From Flavobacterium cucumis (lineage in GTDB: Bacteria; Bacteroidota; Bacteroidia; Flavobacteriales; Flavobacteriaceae), in contig NZ_FRYK01000001.1 of NCBI RefSeq assembly GCF_900148835.1, positions 868,001-932,000 of the forward strand: a stretch of 64,000 nt of DNA, written 5' to 3'. Positions 17,673 through 26,675 of the stretch are shown piece by piece. Numbering within the stretch: the stretch's first letter is position 1; every line of letters begins with the position of its first letter. The translations under genes and the position numbers were made by a program. Under the pieces are notes generated by a model, which had not been told where the DNA came from, did no database searches, and saw only the letters and a list, made by a program, of their open reading frames with translations.

Positions 17673-18929
17673 ATGAGTAAAGTAGTAATAAAAGCAGAAA
17701 ATATTGCCAAGCAATACCGTTTGGGTCTCGTGGGAACGGGTACCGTTAGAGACGATTTGAAGCGTTGGTGGTATCAAATGCGAGGGAAAGAAGATCCGTT
17801 TTTAAAAATTGGGGAAGCAAATGACCGAAGTAGTAAAGGCAATAGCGATTATGTTTGGAGCCTCCGCGATATTAATTTCGAAATCAACCAAGGGGATTCG
17901 GTGGGGATTATAGGGCGTAATGGTGCTGGAAAATCTACTTTGTTAAAAATATTAAGTCAAGTGACCCAACCTACAACGGGTAAGATTTTTACAAAAGGGC
18001 GTATTGCTTCGTTATTAGAGGTTGGAACCGGTTTTCATCCTGAAATGACAGGGAGGGAAAATATTTATTTGAACGGCGCTATTTTAGGCATGCGCAAACA
18101 GGAGATTACCCGTAAATTTGATGAAATCGTGGCTTTCTCAGGGGTAGAACGTTACATTGATACACCAGTTAAGCGTTATTCTTCGGGGATGTATGTGCGG
18201 TTGGCTTTTGCGGTTGCAGCGCATTTGGAATCCGAAATTTTAATTGTAGATGAGGTATTGGCTGTGGGCGATGCCGAATTCCAAAAGAAATGTTTGGGAA
18301 AAATGAATGATGTGAGTAAAGGAGAAGGGAGAACGGTGTTGTTTGTGAGTCATAATATGGCGGCAGTGAAGAGTTTGTGTAATAAAGGAATTGTATTGGA
18401 GCATGGAAAAGTAGTTTTTAATAGTGATGCTGAAAGTGCTGTGAATTATTATTTAGAGAGAGAATCCTTTGAAAAATTAAGTTACAACAAGCATGAATTA
18501 AGTGATTTTTATAATTCTGAAAAAATTAAAATTAATAGCATTGAGCTATCCTCAGAAAATTTTTTCTCAATAGAAAATAAAACTTTTCTTAAGGTAAATT
18601 ATGTTGTTTTAGAAAAAATGAATGCATTTAATTTTAGTTTAGTACTAAAAGATTTTAATGAGGTCGTAATTTTTAATTCCATTTCAAGTGTAATAGAAAT
18701 ATCTCAAGGTAATTATGAGACAATTTTCGAAATACCGGAAAACTTTCTAAATGATAATAAATATAAATTACGGTTAATTTTTGTTAACCAATCTAAAATT
18801 ATAGTTGATCTTGATGATATATTATCATGGAATGCAATTGAATCTCAAGAGAGAAAAGTTAATTGGTTTGGAAAGATTGTAGGAGTAGTTAGACCTGAAT
18901 TTAATTGGATTACTAATAAAATAGAATGA
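17673..18929 (+). CDS. wzt: ABC transporter ATP-binding protein with C-terminal glycan-binding domain (Wzt)
   Basis: A 418-aa ATPase subunit of an O-antigen-type exporter. The nucleotide-binding domain (~1-255) has Walker A GRNGAGKST, signature YSSGMYVRLAF and Walker B ILIVDEVLAVGD. Residues ~265-418 form an AT-rich extension matching the Wzt C-terminal domain, which recognises the modified end of the glycan. Base composition changes sharply near 18440: in 60-base samples I counted 30 G+C at 18181-18240 and 14 at 18541-18600. It overlaps the methyltransferase gene (ATGA), as expected if that enzyme makes the terminal mark Wzt reads. Confidence 0.95.
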   Translation: MSKVVIKAENIAKQYRLGLVGTGTVRDDLKRWWYQMRGKEDPFLKIGEANDRSSKGNSDYVWSLRDINFEINQGDSVGIIGRNGAGKSTLLKILSQVTQPTTGKIFTKGRIASLLEVGTGFHPEMTGRENIYLNGAILGMRKQEITRKFDEIVAFSGVERYIDTPVKRYSSGMYVRLAFAVAAHLESEILIVDEVLAVGDAEFQKKCLGKMNDVSKGEGRTVLFVSHNMAAVKSLCNKGIVLEHGKVVFNSDAESAVNYYLERESFEKLSYNKHELSDFYNSEKIKINSIELSSENFFSIENKTFLKVNYVVLEKMNAFNFSLVLKDFNEVVIFNSISSVIEISQGNYETIFEIPENFLNDNKYKLRLIFVNQSKIIVDLDDILSWNAIESQERKVNWFGKIVGVVRPEFNWITNKIE

Positions 18930-19627
18930 AAAATATAGATAAATTGACGGTTGAGAATATGGATATTTATTTTCCCTTGACCCAAAAGAAAGAATTGATT
19001 GAAAGAATTTCTAAAGATATTTTTAAAAAAGGAAATCTTCTTGATTTAGGTTGCGGAACAATGCCGTATAAGAAATTAATAATGGAAAATTCCGTTATTA
19101 CGAGTTATATGGGTGTTGATATTGAAAATCCGATTTATCAAAAAACACAAAAACCTGATTGTTTTTGGGATGGTTTTGAAGTGCCTCTTGAAAGTTCAAC
19201 ATTTGATAATGCCATATTGATTGAGGTTTTGGAACACATGCCAAAGCCTGAAAACACCATGAAAGAATTAAGTAGGCTCTTAAAAAAAGATGCAAATTTA
19301 TTGATTACTGTTCCTTTTTTGTGGACTTTACATGATGTGCCAAATGATGAGTTTAGATATACGCCATTTGCTTTAAAAAGAATGTTAGAAGAAAATAATT
19401 TTGAAGTAATTAATTTGGAGAGTTTCAATAATTGGCATGGAAGTATGGCGTTAATGTTAGCTTTATATGCTAGAAGAGGTTGTCCAGTTAAGTTTCGAAA
19501 AATCTTTTCTTTTTTTATTTTTCCTGTAGTCAAATATTTAATGAAAAAGGATTCAGGTTCAAATAAAGCTGTTTTTAATGAAGGACAAATGATAACGGGT
19601 ATTTGGTGTTTAGCAAAAAGAAAGTAA
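18926..19627 (+). CDS. SAM-dependent methyltransferase (class I)
   Basis: A 233-aa Rossmann-fold methyltransferase. Motif I is LLDLGCGTMPYK (~residue 38), an acidic residue follows in GVDIEN, and IEVLEHMPKPENTMKE is the post-motif region of Methyltransf_11 enzymes. Likely substrate is a sugar in the exported glycan or a related precursor. Its four-base overlap with wzt suggests translational coupling; in known Wzm/Wzt systems a terminal methyl can serve as export signal, which would fit but is inference. Confidence 0.88.
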   Translation: MKNIDKLTVENMDIYFPLTQKKELIERISKDIFKKGNLLDLGCGTMPYKKLIMENSVITSYMGVDIENPIYQKTQKPDCFWDGFEVPLESSTFDNAILIEVLEHMPKPENTMKELSRLLKKDANLLITVPFLWTLHDVPNDEFRYTPFALKRMLEENNFEVINLESFNNWHGSMALMLALYARRGCPVKFRKIFSFFIFPVVKYLMKKDSGSNKAVFNEGQMITGIWCLAKRK

Positions 19628-19631
19628 TAAT

Positions 19632-20705
19632 ATGATTAATGTAACCAAAACATTTTTTCCTCCAATAAAGGAGTATCAAGAACAATTGCAACGTATTTGG
19701 AACAACCAATGGTTAACTAATCGTGGAGAATTGGTGTTGGAATTAGAAGAAAAGTTGAAAAGTTACTTGAAGGTAAATCATATTTTAGTAACCATTAATG
19801 GCACTATTCCCATTCAAATTGCTTTAAAGTTACTTGGTGATGGAGGTGAAATCATAACAACTCCATTTAGTTACGTTGCCACTTCTGCTGCAATAGTATG
19901 GGAAAATTGTACTCCTGTTTTTGTAGATATTCATCCCGAATATTTAACAATCGATGAAACCAAAATTGAAGCAGCCATAACAGAAAAAACTACGGCTATA
20001 TTAGCTACGCATGTTTTTGGAAATCCTTGCCATGTAGAAGCTATAGAAGCTATTGCAAAAAAGTACCAGCTAAAAGTAATCTATGATGCGGCTCATGCTT
20101 TTGGAGTAACCTATAAGGGAATCTCTATTTTTGAATATGGCGATGCAAGTACTTGTAGTTTTCATGCTACGAAATTATTTCACACTGGAGAGGGCGGGGC
20201 TTTGTTTGCAAAAGATACGAAATTGCAACATCAGTTGTTTTACAGTCATAATTTTGGACACGACGGACCATTGGCGTTTCATGGTTTAGGGATCAATGGG
20301 AAAATTTCTGAATTACAGGCAGCTATGGGCTTAACAGTTTTACCTCATATTGAAACTATATTAGCAGAGCGTAAACGTGTAGTGGATTTCTATAATCAAA
20401 ATTTAGATTTATCTCAAGTGCAAACTTTGAAAATAAGAGCCAATACGAAATGGAATAATAGCTATTATCCCGTAATATTTCAAGAAGAATCCGTTTTATT
20501 GCGTGTACAAAAAGCACTTAATGAAGTGCAAATCTACCCTAGACGTTATTTTTATCCATCTTTAAACACTATTGCATATTTGAAGGGAGAAAAAATGGCG
20601 GTTTCTGAAAATATTGCTTCCAGAATACTTTGCTTACCTTTGTATGTTGAGTTAAATAATAATGAGTTACAAAAAATTGTTTCCATTTTAAATGTTAATT
20701 TATGA
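19632..20705 (+). CDS. DegT/DnrJ/EryC1/StrS family sugar aminotransferase
   Basis: A 357-aa PLP-dependent aminotransferase acting on nucleotide-activated keto-sugars. The PLP lysine lies in SFHATKLFHTGEGGAL; other family marks are TPFSYVATSAA near residue 75, YDAAHAFGVTY and a C-terminal FYPSL/LCLPLY. Together with the acyltransferase that overlaps its end (ATGA) it would make an N-acylated amino-dideoxy sugar. The matching nucleotidyltransferase and dehydratase genes are not in the window. Confidence 0.92.
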   Translation: MINVTKTFFPPIKEYQEQLQRIWNNQWLTNRGELVLELEEKLKSYLKVNHILVTINGTIPIQIALKLLGDGGEIITTPFSYVATSAAIVWENCTPVFVDIHPEYLTIDETKIEAAITEKTTAILATHVFGNPCHVEAIEAIAKKYQLKVIYDAAHAFGVTYKGISIFEYGDASTCSFHATKLFHTGEGGALFAKDTKLQHQLFYSHNFGHDGPLAFHGLGINGKISELQAAMGLTVLPHIETILAERKRVVDFYNQNLDLSQVQTLKIRANTKWNNSYYPVIFQEESVLLRVQKALNEVQIYPRRYFYPSLNTIAYLKGEKMAVSENIASRILCLPLYVELNNNELQKIVSILNVNL

Positions 20706-21349
20706 TTGTAATAGGGGCTAAAGGTTTTGCAAAAGAAGTTTTGGAGGTCTTGTATCAAATGAATCAATTAGAAAATTTAGTTTTTTATGATGATGTTAAT
20801 GAAGATACGCCTCATTTACTATACGAGCAATTTCCGGTTTTGAGAACTAAAGAAGCTGCTTCACATTATTTTAAAACGGTTGATTACCGATTTACAATAG
20901 GTATTGGTAATCCATTATTAAGAAAAAAATTAATGGATCAATTTGTGCAGTTGGGTGGCGAATTTACTAGTACTATAAGTCCATTGGCTCAAATAGGTCA
21001 TTACGGAAATACAATTGGTGCGGGGAGTAATATCATGACAGGAGCTATTCTTACAAATGATATCAAAATTGGTCAAGGAGTTTTAATTAATTTAAATTGT
21101 ACAGTTGGTCATGATTCTAAAATAGGAGATTTTGTAGAGTTATCCCCAGGAGTTCACATATCTGGCAATAGTACAATAGGAGATTATTGTACTATTGGAA
21201 CGAATGCTACTATTCTACCTAAAATAATATTAGGTAAAAATACAATTATTGGAGCAGGTTCTGTAGTTACAAAAGATGTTCCTGCTAATACTATGGTTGT
21301 TGGTGTTCCTGCAAAAATCATCAAATCATTAGCGCCAATTCATTTTTAA
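20702..21349 (+). CDS. NeuD/PglD-type sugar O- or N-acyltransferase
   Basis: A 215-aa acyltransferase with an N-terminal Rossmann-like part (MIVIGAKGFAKEVLEVLYQM) and a left-handed beta-helix of hexapeptide repeats from ~90 on (GHYGNTIGAG, IGDFVELSPGVHISG, IGAGSVVTKDVPANT). This is the NeuD/PglD layout. It probably adds acetyl or a similar group to the amino sugar produced by the overlapping aminotransferase gene. Confidence 0.9.
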   Translation: MIVIGAKGFAKEVLEVLYQMNQLENLVFYDDVNEDTPHLLYEQFPVLRTKEAASHYFKTVDYRFTIGIGNPLLRKKLMDQFVQLGGEFTSTISPLAQIGHYGNTIGAGSNIMTGAILTNDIKIGQGVLINLNCTVGHDSKIGDFVELSPGVHISGNSTIGDYCTIGTNATILPKIILGKNTIIGAGSVVTKDVPANTMVVGVPAKIIKSLAPIHF

Positions 21350-21350
21350 A

Positions 21351-22544
21351 ATGCAGATTAAGTTTATACATATTTTTGATGATGATAAATTTATTGATCC
21401 TACAATAAAGTTATTTGAGGAGGTCATTCCAGAACAATCAGTTTATTATGTAAATAAATCAAAAAACACGGGTTTTAAGTATGTTAAATCATCAAATGTA
21501 AGCCGTGTTGATTTGTCTATTCAGCAAGAAAAAAGAGATTTGTTGCAATTTATTAATTCTGATAAAAGTCATGTTGTTTTTTTGCATGCTTTGGAAAGCA
21601 ATAAACAAAGTTTAGTTTTCGAGATTTTACCCACAATAAAAAAAGTTTGGTTCATATGGGGATATGATTTGTACGGTAATTGGCCTCTATTAAAAAAAAA
21701 TATTTATCAACCAAGCACTAAATCTCTTTTAAATTTAAAAACGGATTTAAAAAAAAATTTGATTCATAATTCGTTATCTTTTTATCTTTTTCAAAAGCGA
21801 CATTTAATAAAAAAATTCAGCAGAAAAGGATTTCACATTTTAAACAATGCTTTTGACACTTCTTTCTATAGAGCCGCACAACTTATGGATTATGTAGTTC
21901 CTGTAGTACCAACAGAATATAGTCTTATTAAAAAGATGAATTTAAAAGCCCAGTACGCACCATTTACTTATGGTTGTATTGAAGATTTGTTAGGAAGTAA
22001 AATTAATGAAAGTGTTTCTAAGCAACCCAATATAATAGTTGGTAATTCAGCAGACCCCTCAAATAATCATTTAGAAGTTTTAAGTGAATTGGCAAAATTG
22101 GACTTACATGACCGTAAAGTGTATGTGCCTTTGAGTTATAGTGGAAGTTTACAGTACAAAGAGAAAGTAATAGAAGCAGGGCGAGAATTTTTAGGTTCAA
22201 ATTTTTTCCCGCTTATTGATTTTATGACTTTAGAAGAATATAATAATATTTTATTAAGCTGTGGTACTCTTATTTTTAATCACGTGAGACAACAAGGTGT
22301 TGGAAATATAATTACTTTAGGATATTTGGGAGCTACACTTTTTTTAAATGAAGAAAGTCCGGTTTATTCTTATTATCAATCTTTGGAAATGAAAATATTT
22401 AATGTAAAAGATATTTCTTCTAAATTATTTTATGAGCTTAATGAACAAGAAGAAAAAAGCAACAAGATTACATTTTTTGATTTGTATTCTAGAAATGCTG
22501 TTCATAATAAAATAAAAACTTTAGTTCAAATTGTTACTCATTAG
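21351..22544 (+). CDS. Fuc4NAc transferase-like glycosyltransferase (WecF/GT56-like)
   Basis: A 397-aa protein resembling TDP-N-acetylfucosamine:lipid II N-acetylfucosaminyltransferases (GT56, WecF). Supporting stretches are an early FIHIFDDDKF, a central WFIWGYDLYGNWPLL, IVGNSADPSNNHLE in the middle, and FNHVRQQGVGN late. Its place right after the aminotransferase and acyltransferase genes fits a donor sugar of the 4-acetamido-4,6-dideoxy type. The assignment rests on motif memory; the sugar itself is inferred. Confidence 0.8.
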   Translation: MQIKFIHIFDDDKFIDPTIKLFEEVIPEQSVYYVNKSKNTGFKYVKSSNVSRVDLSIQQEKRDLLQFINSDKSHVVFLHALESNKQSLVFEILPTIKKVWFIWGYDLYGNWPLLKKNIYQPSTKSLLNLKTDLKKNLIHNSLSFYLFQKRHLIKKFSRKGFHILNNAFDTSFYRAAQLMDYVVPVVPTEYSLIKKMNLKAQYAPFTYGCIEDLLGSKINESVSKQPNIIVGNSADPSNNHLEVLSELAKLDLHDRKVYVPLSYSGSLQYKEKVIEAGREFLGSNFFPLIDFMTLEEYNNILLSCGTLIFNHVRQQGVGNIITLGYLGATLFLNEESPVYSYYQSLEMKIFNVKDISSKLFYELNEQEEKSNKITFFDLYSRNAVHNKIKTLVQIVTH

Positions 22545-22698
22545 CTTATATTTTAGTTCAATCTTTTGTATAAAATTGTTGTATGTACTTACTAATTTTT
22601 ATCATAGGAACAAATGAAATAGAACAGAAAGTTATTGTTTCAAGAATTAAACCAAGTGCATTTAGTTGCTTTATAAAAATAAAAAATTGAACACATTT

Positions 22699-23739
22699 AT
22701 GAATGAACCATTAATTTCCATTATTATTCCAACATACAACAGAGCTCATTTAATTAGTGAGACTTTAGATAGTGTGTTGATGCAAACTTATACTGACTGG
22801 GAATGTATTATAGTAGATGATGGTTCTACTGATTCAACAGAAGTTATTGTCAATCACTATTTGTCAATAGATTCTAGATTTCAATATTACAAACGACCAA
22901 TTAATTATAAATCAGGTGCAAATGGTGCAAGAAATTATGGTGCAAAATTATCCAATTCACGATTTTTAATTTTTTTAGATTCAGATGATTTATTAATTGA
23001 CAATGCTCTCAAAAATAGGATTAAGTATATTATAAATTCGAAGACTCATTTTGATTTGTTAATTAGTAATACAGCAATTTTTAAATCAAAAATTGGTGAT
23101 TCTATAGCTCTTTGGAATATTTATAACAAAAGCGATACAAATCTAGATTTGTTGAGAAAGTTTTTGAATGTCGACATGCCTTGGCATACAAACGGAGTAA
23201 CATGGTCGAAAGAGTTTTTTAATAAAATTGGTGGATGGAATGAAGAGCTTAAGGCTTGGCAAGATTGGGAATTGCATACAAGAGCATTATTAAATAGTCC
23301 AATTGTAATTGGTGGGGAAGATTGTCCAGATAATTTTTATAAGATTCAAGGGAGTAATAGTATAAAAGATAATGATAGAACAATTAAATATTATAAGTCC
23401 GTTAGCAGTGCAATCTGTATAATTTTGAAGTCACTAAAGAATAGTAGTTCAATTAAAAATGAAGTAATACATGAGTCAAATAAATTAGCTATACGTTTTC
23501 TTATTAAAATGCCGATTACTCATCGATTTTATTTAGAATCTATAATGAACTTTGGCAAGATTAATACCCTTTGTGATTTTAGAAAGTTTGAAATAGTTAA
23601 GTTTTATTTTTTAGAATTTACAGCTAGGAGTACTAAGCTAAAATTATTTTTGATTAAAAAGTTATATGATAGATATCAAGAATATATTAATGTCCCACGT
23701 ACCTTTATGAAATTAACTATTCATGATATAAAAAAATAA
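22699..23739 (+). CDS. Glycosyltransferase family 2
   Basis: A ~346-aa GT-A enzyme. The start SIIIPTYNRAHLISETLDSV is the classic GT2 nucleotide-binding strand, with IVDDGSTD (~50) and LIFLDSDDLL (DxD-type metal motif). WNEELKAWQDWELHTRA is the usual acceptor-side ED-like block. ATG 22699 places the first strand correctly; TTGs at 22666 and 22687 are in frame upstream. The 154-bp gap before it holds no clear promoter. Sugar specificity cannot be read from sequence. Confidence 0.9.
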   Translation: MNEPLISIIIPTYNRAHLISETLDSVLMQTYTDWECIIVDDGSTDSTEVIVNHYLSIDSRFQYYKRPINYKSGANGARNYGAKLSNSRFLIFLDSDDLLIDNALKNRIKYIINSKTHFDLLISNTAIFKSKIGDSIALWNIYNKSDTNLDLLRKFLNVDMPWHTNGVTWSKEFFNKIGGWNEELKAWQDWELHTRALLNSPIVIGGEDCPDNFYKIQGSNSIKDNDRTIKYYKSVSSAICIILKSLKNSSSIKNEVIHESNKLAIRFLIKMPITHRFYLESIMNFGKINTLCDFRKFEIVKFYFLEFTARSTKLKLFLIKKLYDRYQEYINVPRTFMKLTIHDIKK

Positions 23740-23742
23740 ACT

Positions 23743-24732
23743 ATGACAAAAATATCAGTTGTTTTACCTGTTTATAATTGTGAAGAGTTCATTTTTGAAA
23801 CAGTAGCAAGTATATTAAATCAAACTTATAAAGATTTTGAGCTTATTATTGTAGATGATTTTTCAAGTGATAATACAGTTTCAGTTATTGAACAATTTAA
23901 AGATTTTAGGATAAAACTAATAAAGAAAGAAAAAAATACCGGATATACGGATAGCTTGAATTATGCAATTTCAATTGCTAAAGGAGAATATATTGCTCGA
24001 ATGGATGGGGATGATGTTTGTGTATCCACACGGTTTGAAAAACAAGTTGCATTTTTAGAAAACAATCCTGATGTAGTCTTATGCGGAACTGCCATAAAAT
24101 TTATTGGTTTAGATAATGGCGTTAAAATATATCCATTAAGTCATGATAGTATAAAAATCAAATTGTGTTTTGGAACTCCATTCTGTCATCCAAGTGTAAT
24201 GGGTAAAAAGCAAGTTTTTTTACAAGCACCTTATGATAAAAAATTTGAACCTGCAGAAGATATTCATTTATGGTCAAGAATTGTAAATGTTGGAAAGGTA
24301 GTAAATCTTGATGAAGTTTTGCTGCATTATAGAGCACATAGTAACCAAGTTTCAGTCTCTAATAGAGAAATTCAAAAGCAAAACAGTTTTTTTGTTCGTA
24401 TGGAATATTTAAAAAACTTTGCGCTCAAAGATAAATTTTCAGATGAAGAATTGAAAATAATATTTATTCATGATAAAATTCATAGTTTACAGGAATGTGA
24501 AATTGTTATAAAGTTTTTCAAGTATTTGGAGTCAAAAAACTTTTTAATAAATGAGTTTGATGTAAAAGAGTTTAATTTGATGATAGATAATATAAAATTA
24601 AACATGCTTAAGTCTTTTTTTAATTTAAAAACCTTTTTCAGATTTGATAGTTTACTTTTTTTTATAAAACACTCTAATTTTACGGATGCTATTAAAATCT
24701 TGAATTTTAAAAAAAGAATAAAATTATTTTAA
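23743..24732 (+). CDS. Glycosyltransferase family 2
   Basis: A 329-aa GT2 enzyme: KISVVLPVYNCEEFI at the start, IVDDFSSDNT, ARMDGDDVC (DxD) and an acceptor region with EPAEDIHLWSRI. A typical low-complexity, AT-rich Lys/Phe/Asn tail (~240-329) has no recognised domain. Three bp follow the stop of the previous glycosyltransferase gene, so the two are co-translated or co-transcribed parts of the glycan assembly line. Confidence 0.9.
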   Translation: MTKISVVLPVYNCEEFIFETVASILNQTYKDFELIIVDDFSSDNTVSVIEQFKDFRIKLIKKEKNTGYTDSLNYAISIAKGEYIARMDGDDVCVSTRFEKQVAFLENNPDVVLCGTAIKFIGLDNGVKIYPLSHDSIKIKLCFGTPFCHPSVMGKKQVFLQAPYDKKFEPAEDIHLWSRIVNVGKVVNLDEVLLHYRAHSNQVSVSNREIQKQNSFFVRMEYLKNFALKDKFSDEELKIIFIHDKIHSLQECEIVIKFFKYLESKNFLINEFDVKEFNLMIDNIKLNMLKSFFNLKTFFRFDSLLFFIKHSNFTDAIKILNFKKRIKLF

Positions 24733-24739
24733 ATCATTT

Positions 24740-25783
24740 ATGAAGTACATCAGAGGAATTAACGGATTGAGAGCCGTTGCGGTTATATTTGTTATTATAT
24801 CGCATTGGTTTCCAAAAACTTTTTTTTTGAACAAACTTCCTCTAGGAAATATTGGAGTTGATATTTTTTTTGTAATAAGTGGTTTTTTGATTACTTCTAT
24901 TTTATTAAAAGAGAATAAGGATATTGAGGCTAAACAAAATGGCTTTTTTCAAAGGTTAATGATTTTTTTCTTGAAAAGAACATTTAGAATTTTTCCAATT
25001 TATTATATGCTTTTATTTTTTTTGTATTTAACAAATGGGAATGAGTTTAGAGATTATTTAATTTATTATTTGACTTACACTAGTAACTATTTATTTTATT
25101 ACACTCAGAATTGGCATGGTTTAGCTGCTCATTTTTGGTCTTTAGCTGTAGAGGAGCAATTTTATTTATTCTGGCCAGTTTTACTTTTTTTAACATCAAA
25201 AAGGAACCATCTTTTTTTGATAATATTTTTGTTTTTTAGTGGAATTGGATTTTCCTACTTTGTTAATGATAACATGTCAAGAGTTTTAACGATAAATTGT
25301 TTTCATGCTTTAGGAACAGGTGCATTATTAGCTTGTTTAGAGTTTTATGAAATTAAGTGGAGAATAAAACTCTATGAAATTATTAAGTTTCTTTTTTATC
25401 CTTTAATAATTCTAACAATTTTAAATTATACAATAATTGAGAATTTGTTTTATCCTTCACGATTAGTTGTGAGTGTGTTGACGTTCAGGATATTAATAAT
25501 GTGTATTGATGATTGTAATAGCAATTTTTTATTCAAATTTTTGAATATAAAGTTTTTAGATTATTTAGGAATGATTAGTTATGGATTATATTTGTATCAT
25601 AATATTGTGCCTACATACGTCAATAGGTTTATAAGAAAATACAATATTGAAATTTTTGAAAATGAACAATCAAGTATTTATTTTCAAATAACAGTTTATT
25701 TCGTTTTATTGATTTTAATTTCAAGTTTATCTTGGAGTTTTATTGAAAAACCATTGCTTAAGTTAAAAAAGTATATTCAATGA
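24740..25783 (+). CDS. Acyltransferase 3 family membrane protein (OafA/YrhL-like)
   Basis: A 347-aa integral membrane protein with about ten helices. The start RGINGLRAVAVIFVIISHWFP carries the family's R and catalytic His; GVDIFFVISGFLIT and HFWSLAVEEQFYLFWP are further signature blocks. Family members transfer acetyl or other acyl groups to sugars of lipopolysaccharide or other surface polymers. It overlaps the next glycosyltransferase gene by four bases. Confidence 0.93.
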   Translation: MKYIRGINGLRAVAVIFVIISHWFPKTFFLNKLPLGNIGVDIFFVISGFLITSILLKENKDIEAKQNGFFQRLMIFFLKRTFRIFPIYYMLLFFLYLTNGNEFRDYLIYYLTYTSNYLFYYTQNWHGLAAHFWSLAVEEQFYLFWPVLLFLTSKRNHLFLIIFLFFSGIGFSYFVNDNMSRVLTINCFHALGTGALLACLEFYEIKWRIKLYEIIKFLFYPLIILTILNYTIIENLFYPSRLVVSVLTFRILIMCIDDCNSNFLFKFLNIKFLDYLGMISYGLYLYHNIVPTYVNRFIRKYNIEIFENEQSSIYFQITVYFVLLILISSLSWSFIEKPLLKLKKYIQ

Positions 25784-26673
25784 ATAATCCACTAGTATCT
25801 GTAATTATTCCTACATTTAAGCGAAGTCATTTTTTGAAATTAACTATTGAAAGTGTTTTAAATCAAACTTTTCGAGATTTTGAAATTATTGTAGTTGATG
25901 ATGGAACATTTGGTAACGAAAATTTTTTATTATGTCAAAACTATGAGGATGTCAGGTACATAAAGATTGAAAATAGTGGTGGTCCTGCAAAACCAAGAAA
26001 TGTTGGTATTAAAGAATCTCAGGGAAAATATTTAGCATTCGTTGATGATGATGATATTTGGTTACCTAAAAAATTGGAGAGACAGGTTGAGGTTTTAGAA
26101 CAAAATCTTGAGTATGGTTTAGTTCATGGTTGTTGTGAAGTAATTACTAAAGAAGGTGTTTTACAAAATATTATTGTGGGGCGACCTGGTAAACCAGAAA
26201 TTAAACATGGTGATGTAAAAATGCGTATGATGGGGAATTGGACGGTGATGATGCCTACTTCTTTTGTAAGAAAAGAAATAATTGATAAGGTTGGTTTTTT
26301 TAATGAGAATATGCCAGCCGCTGGAGAGGATACAGAATTTTGGGCTCGTTGTTCCTTTGAAACAAAATTTTATTATTTAGATGAGCCCTTAGTATTGTAT
26401 CGAGTTCATAATAATAATATTTCATCAAAAAATATAAATTATATTAAGTTACCTTTTTATTTAAAAAAAGTTTTAGAAAAACAAAGAAATCAAAAAAAAA
26501 TCAATAAACATGAATTCAAAGTTTTGTTAAGAAATTTAGTTAAAGCACAATTGAAAATGTTTCATTTGAGTTTTTTTAAAAATATTTTTTTTCTGTTTAA
26601 GTTAGATAGAATGTGGTTATTAGGTTTCTCAAACATTAAATTAATGATTTTCATTCTTTTTTTTAAAAAATAA
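25780..26673 (+). CDS. Glycosyltransferase family 2
   Basis: A 297-aa GT2 enzyme with SVIIPTFKRSHFLKLTIESV, IVVDDGTFGNE, AFVDDDDIWLPKKLERQ (metal motif) and AAGEDTEFWARC (ED motif). The last ~60 residues are Lys/Phe-rich and amphipathic, which may serve membrane association. It overlaps the acyltransferase 3 gene (ATGA) and ends 2 bp before the next gene. Confidence 0.9.
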   Translation: MNNPLVSVIIPTFKRSHFLKLTIESVLNQTFRDFEIIVVDDGTFGNENFLLCQNYEDVRYIKIENSGGPAKPRNVGIKESQGKYLAFVDDDDIWLPKKLERQVEVLEQNLEYGLVHGCCEVITKEGVLQNIIVGRPGKPEIKHGDVKMRMMGNWTVMMPTSFVRKEIIDKVGFFNENMPAAGEDTEFWARCSFETKFYYLDEPLVLYRVHNNNISSKNINYIKLPFYLKKVLEKQRNQKKINKHEFKVLLRNLVKAQLKMFHLSFFKNIFFLFKLDRMWLLGFSNIKLMIFILFFKK

Positions 26674-26675
26674 TT

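Noticed and set aside
19138..19533. Minus-strand frame of 131 codons opposite the methyltransferase gene
   Set aside because: Shadow of a gene with clear methyltransferase motifs; no recognisable domain of its own.
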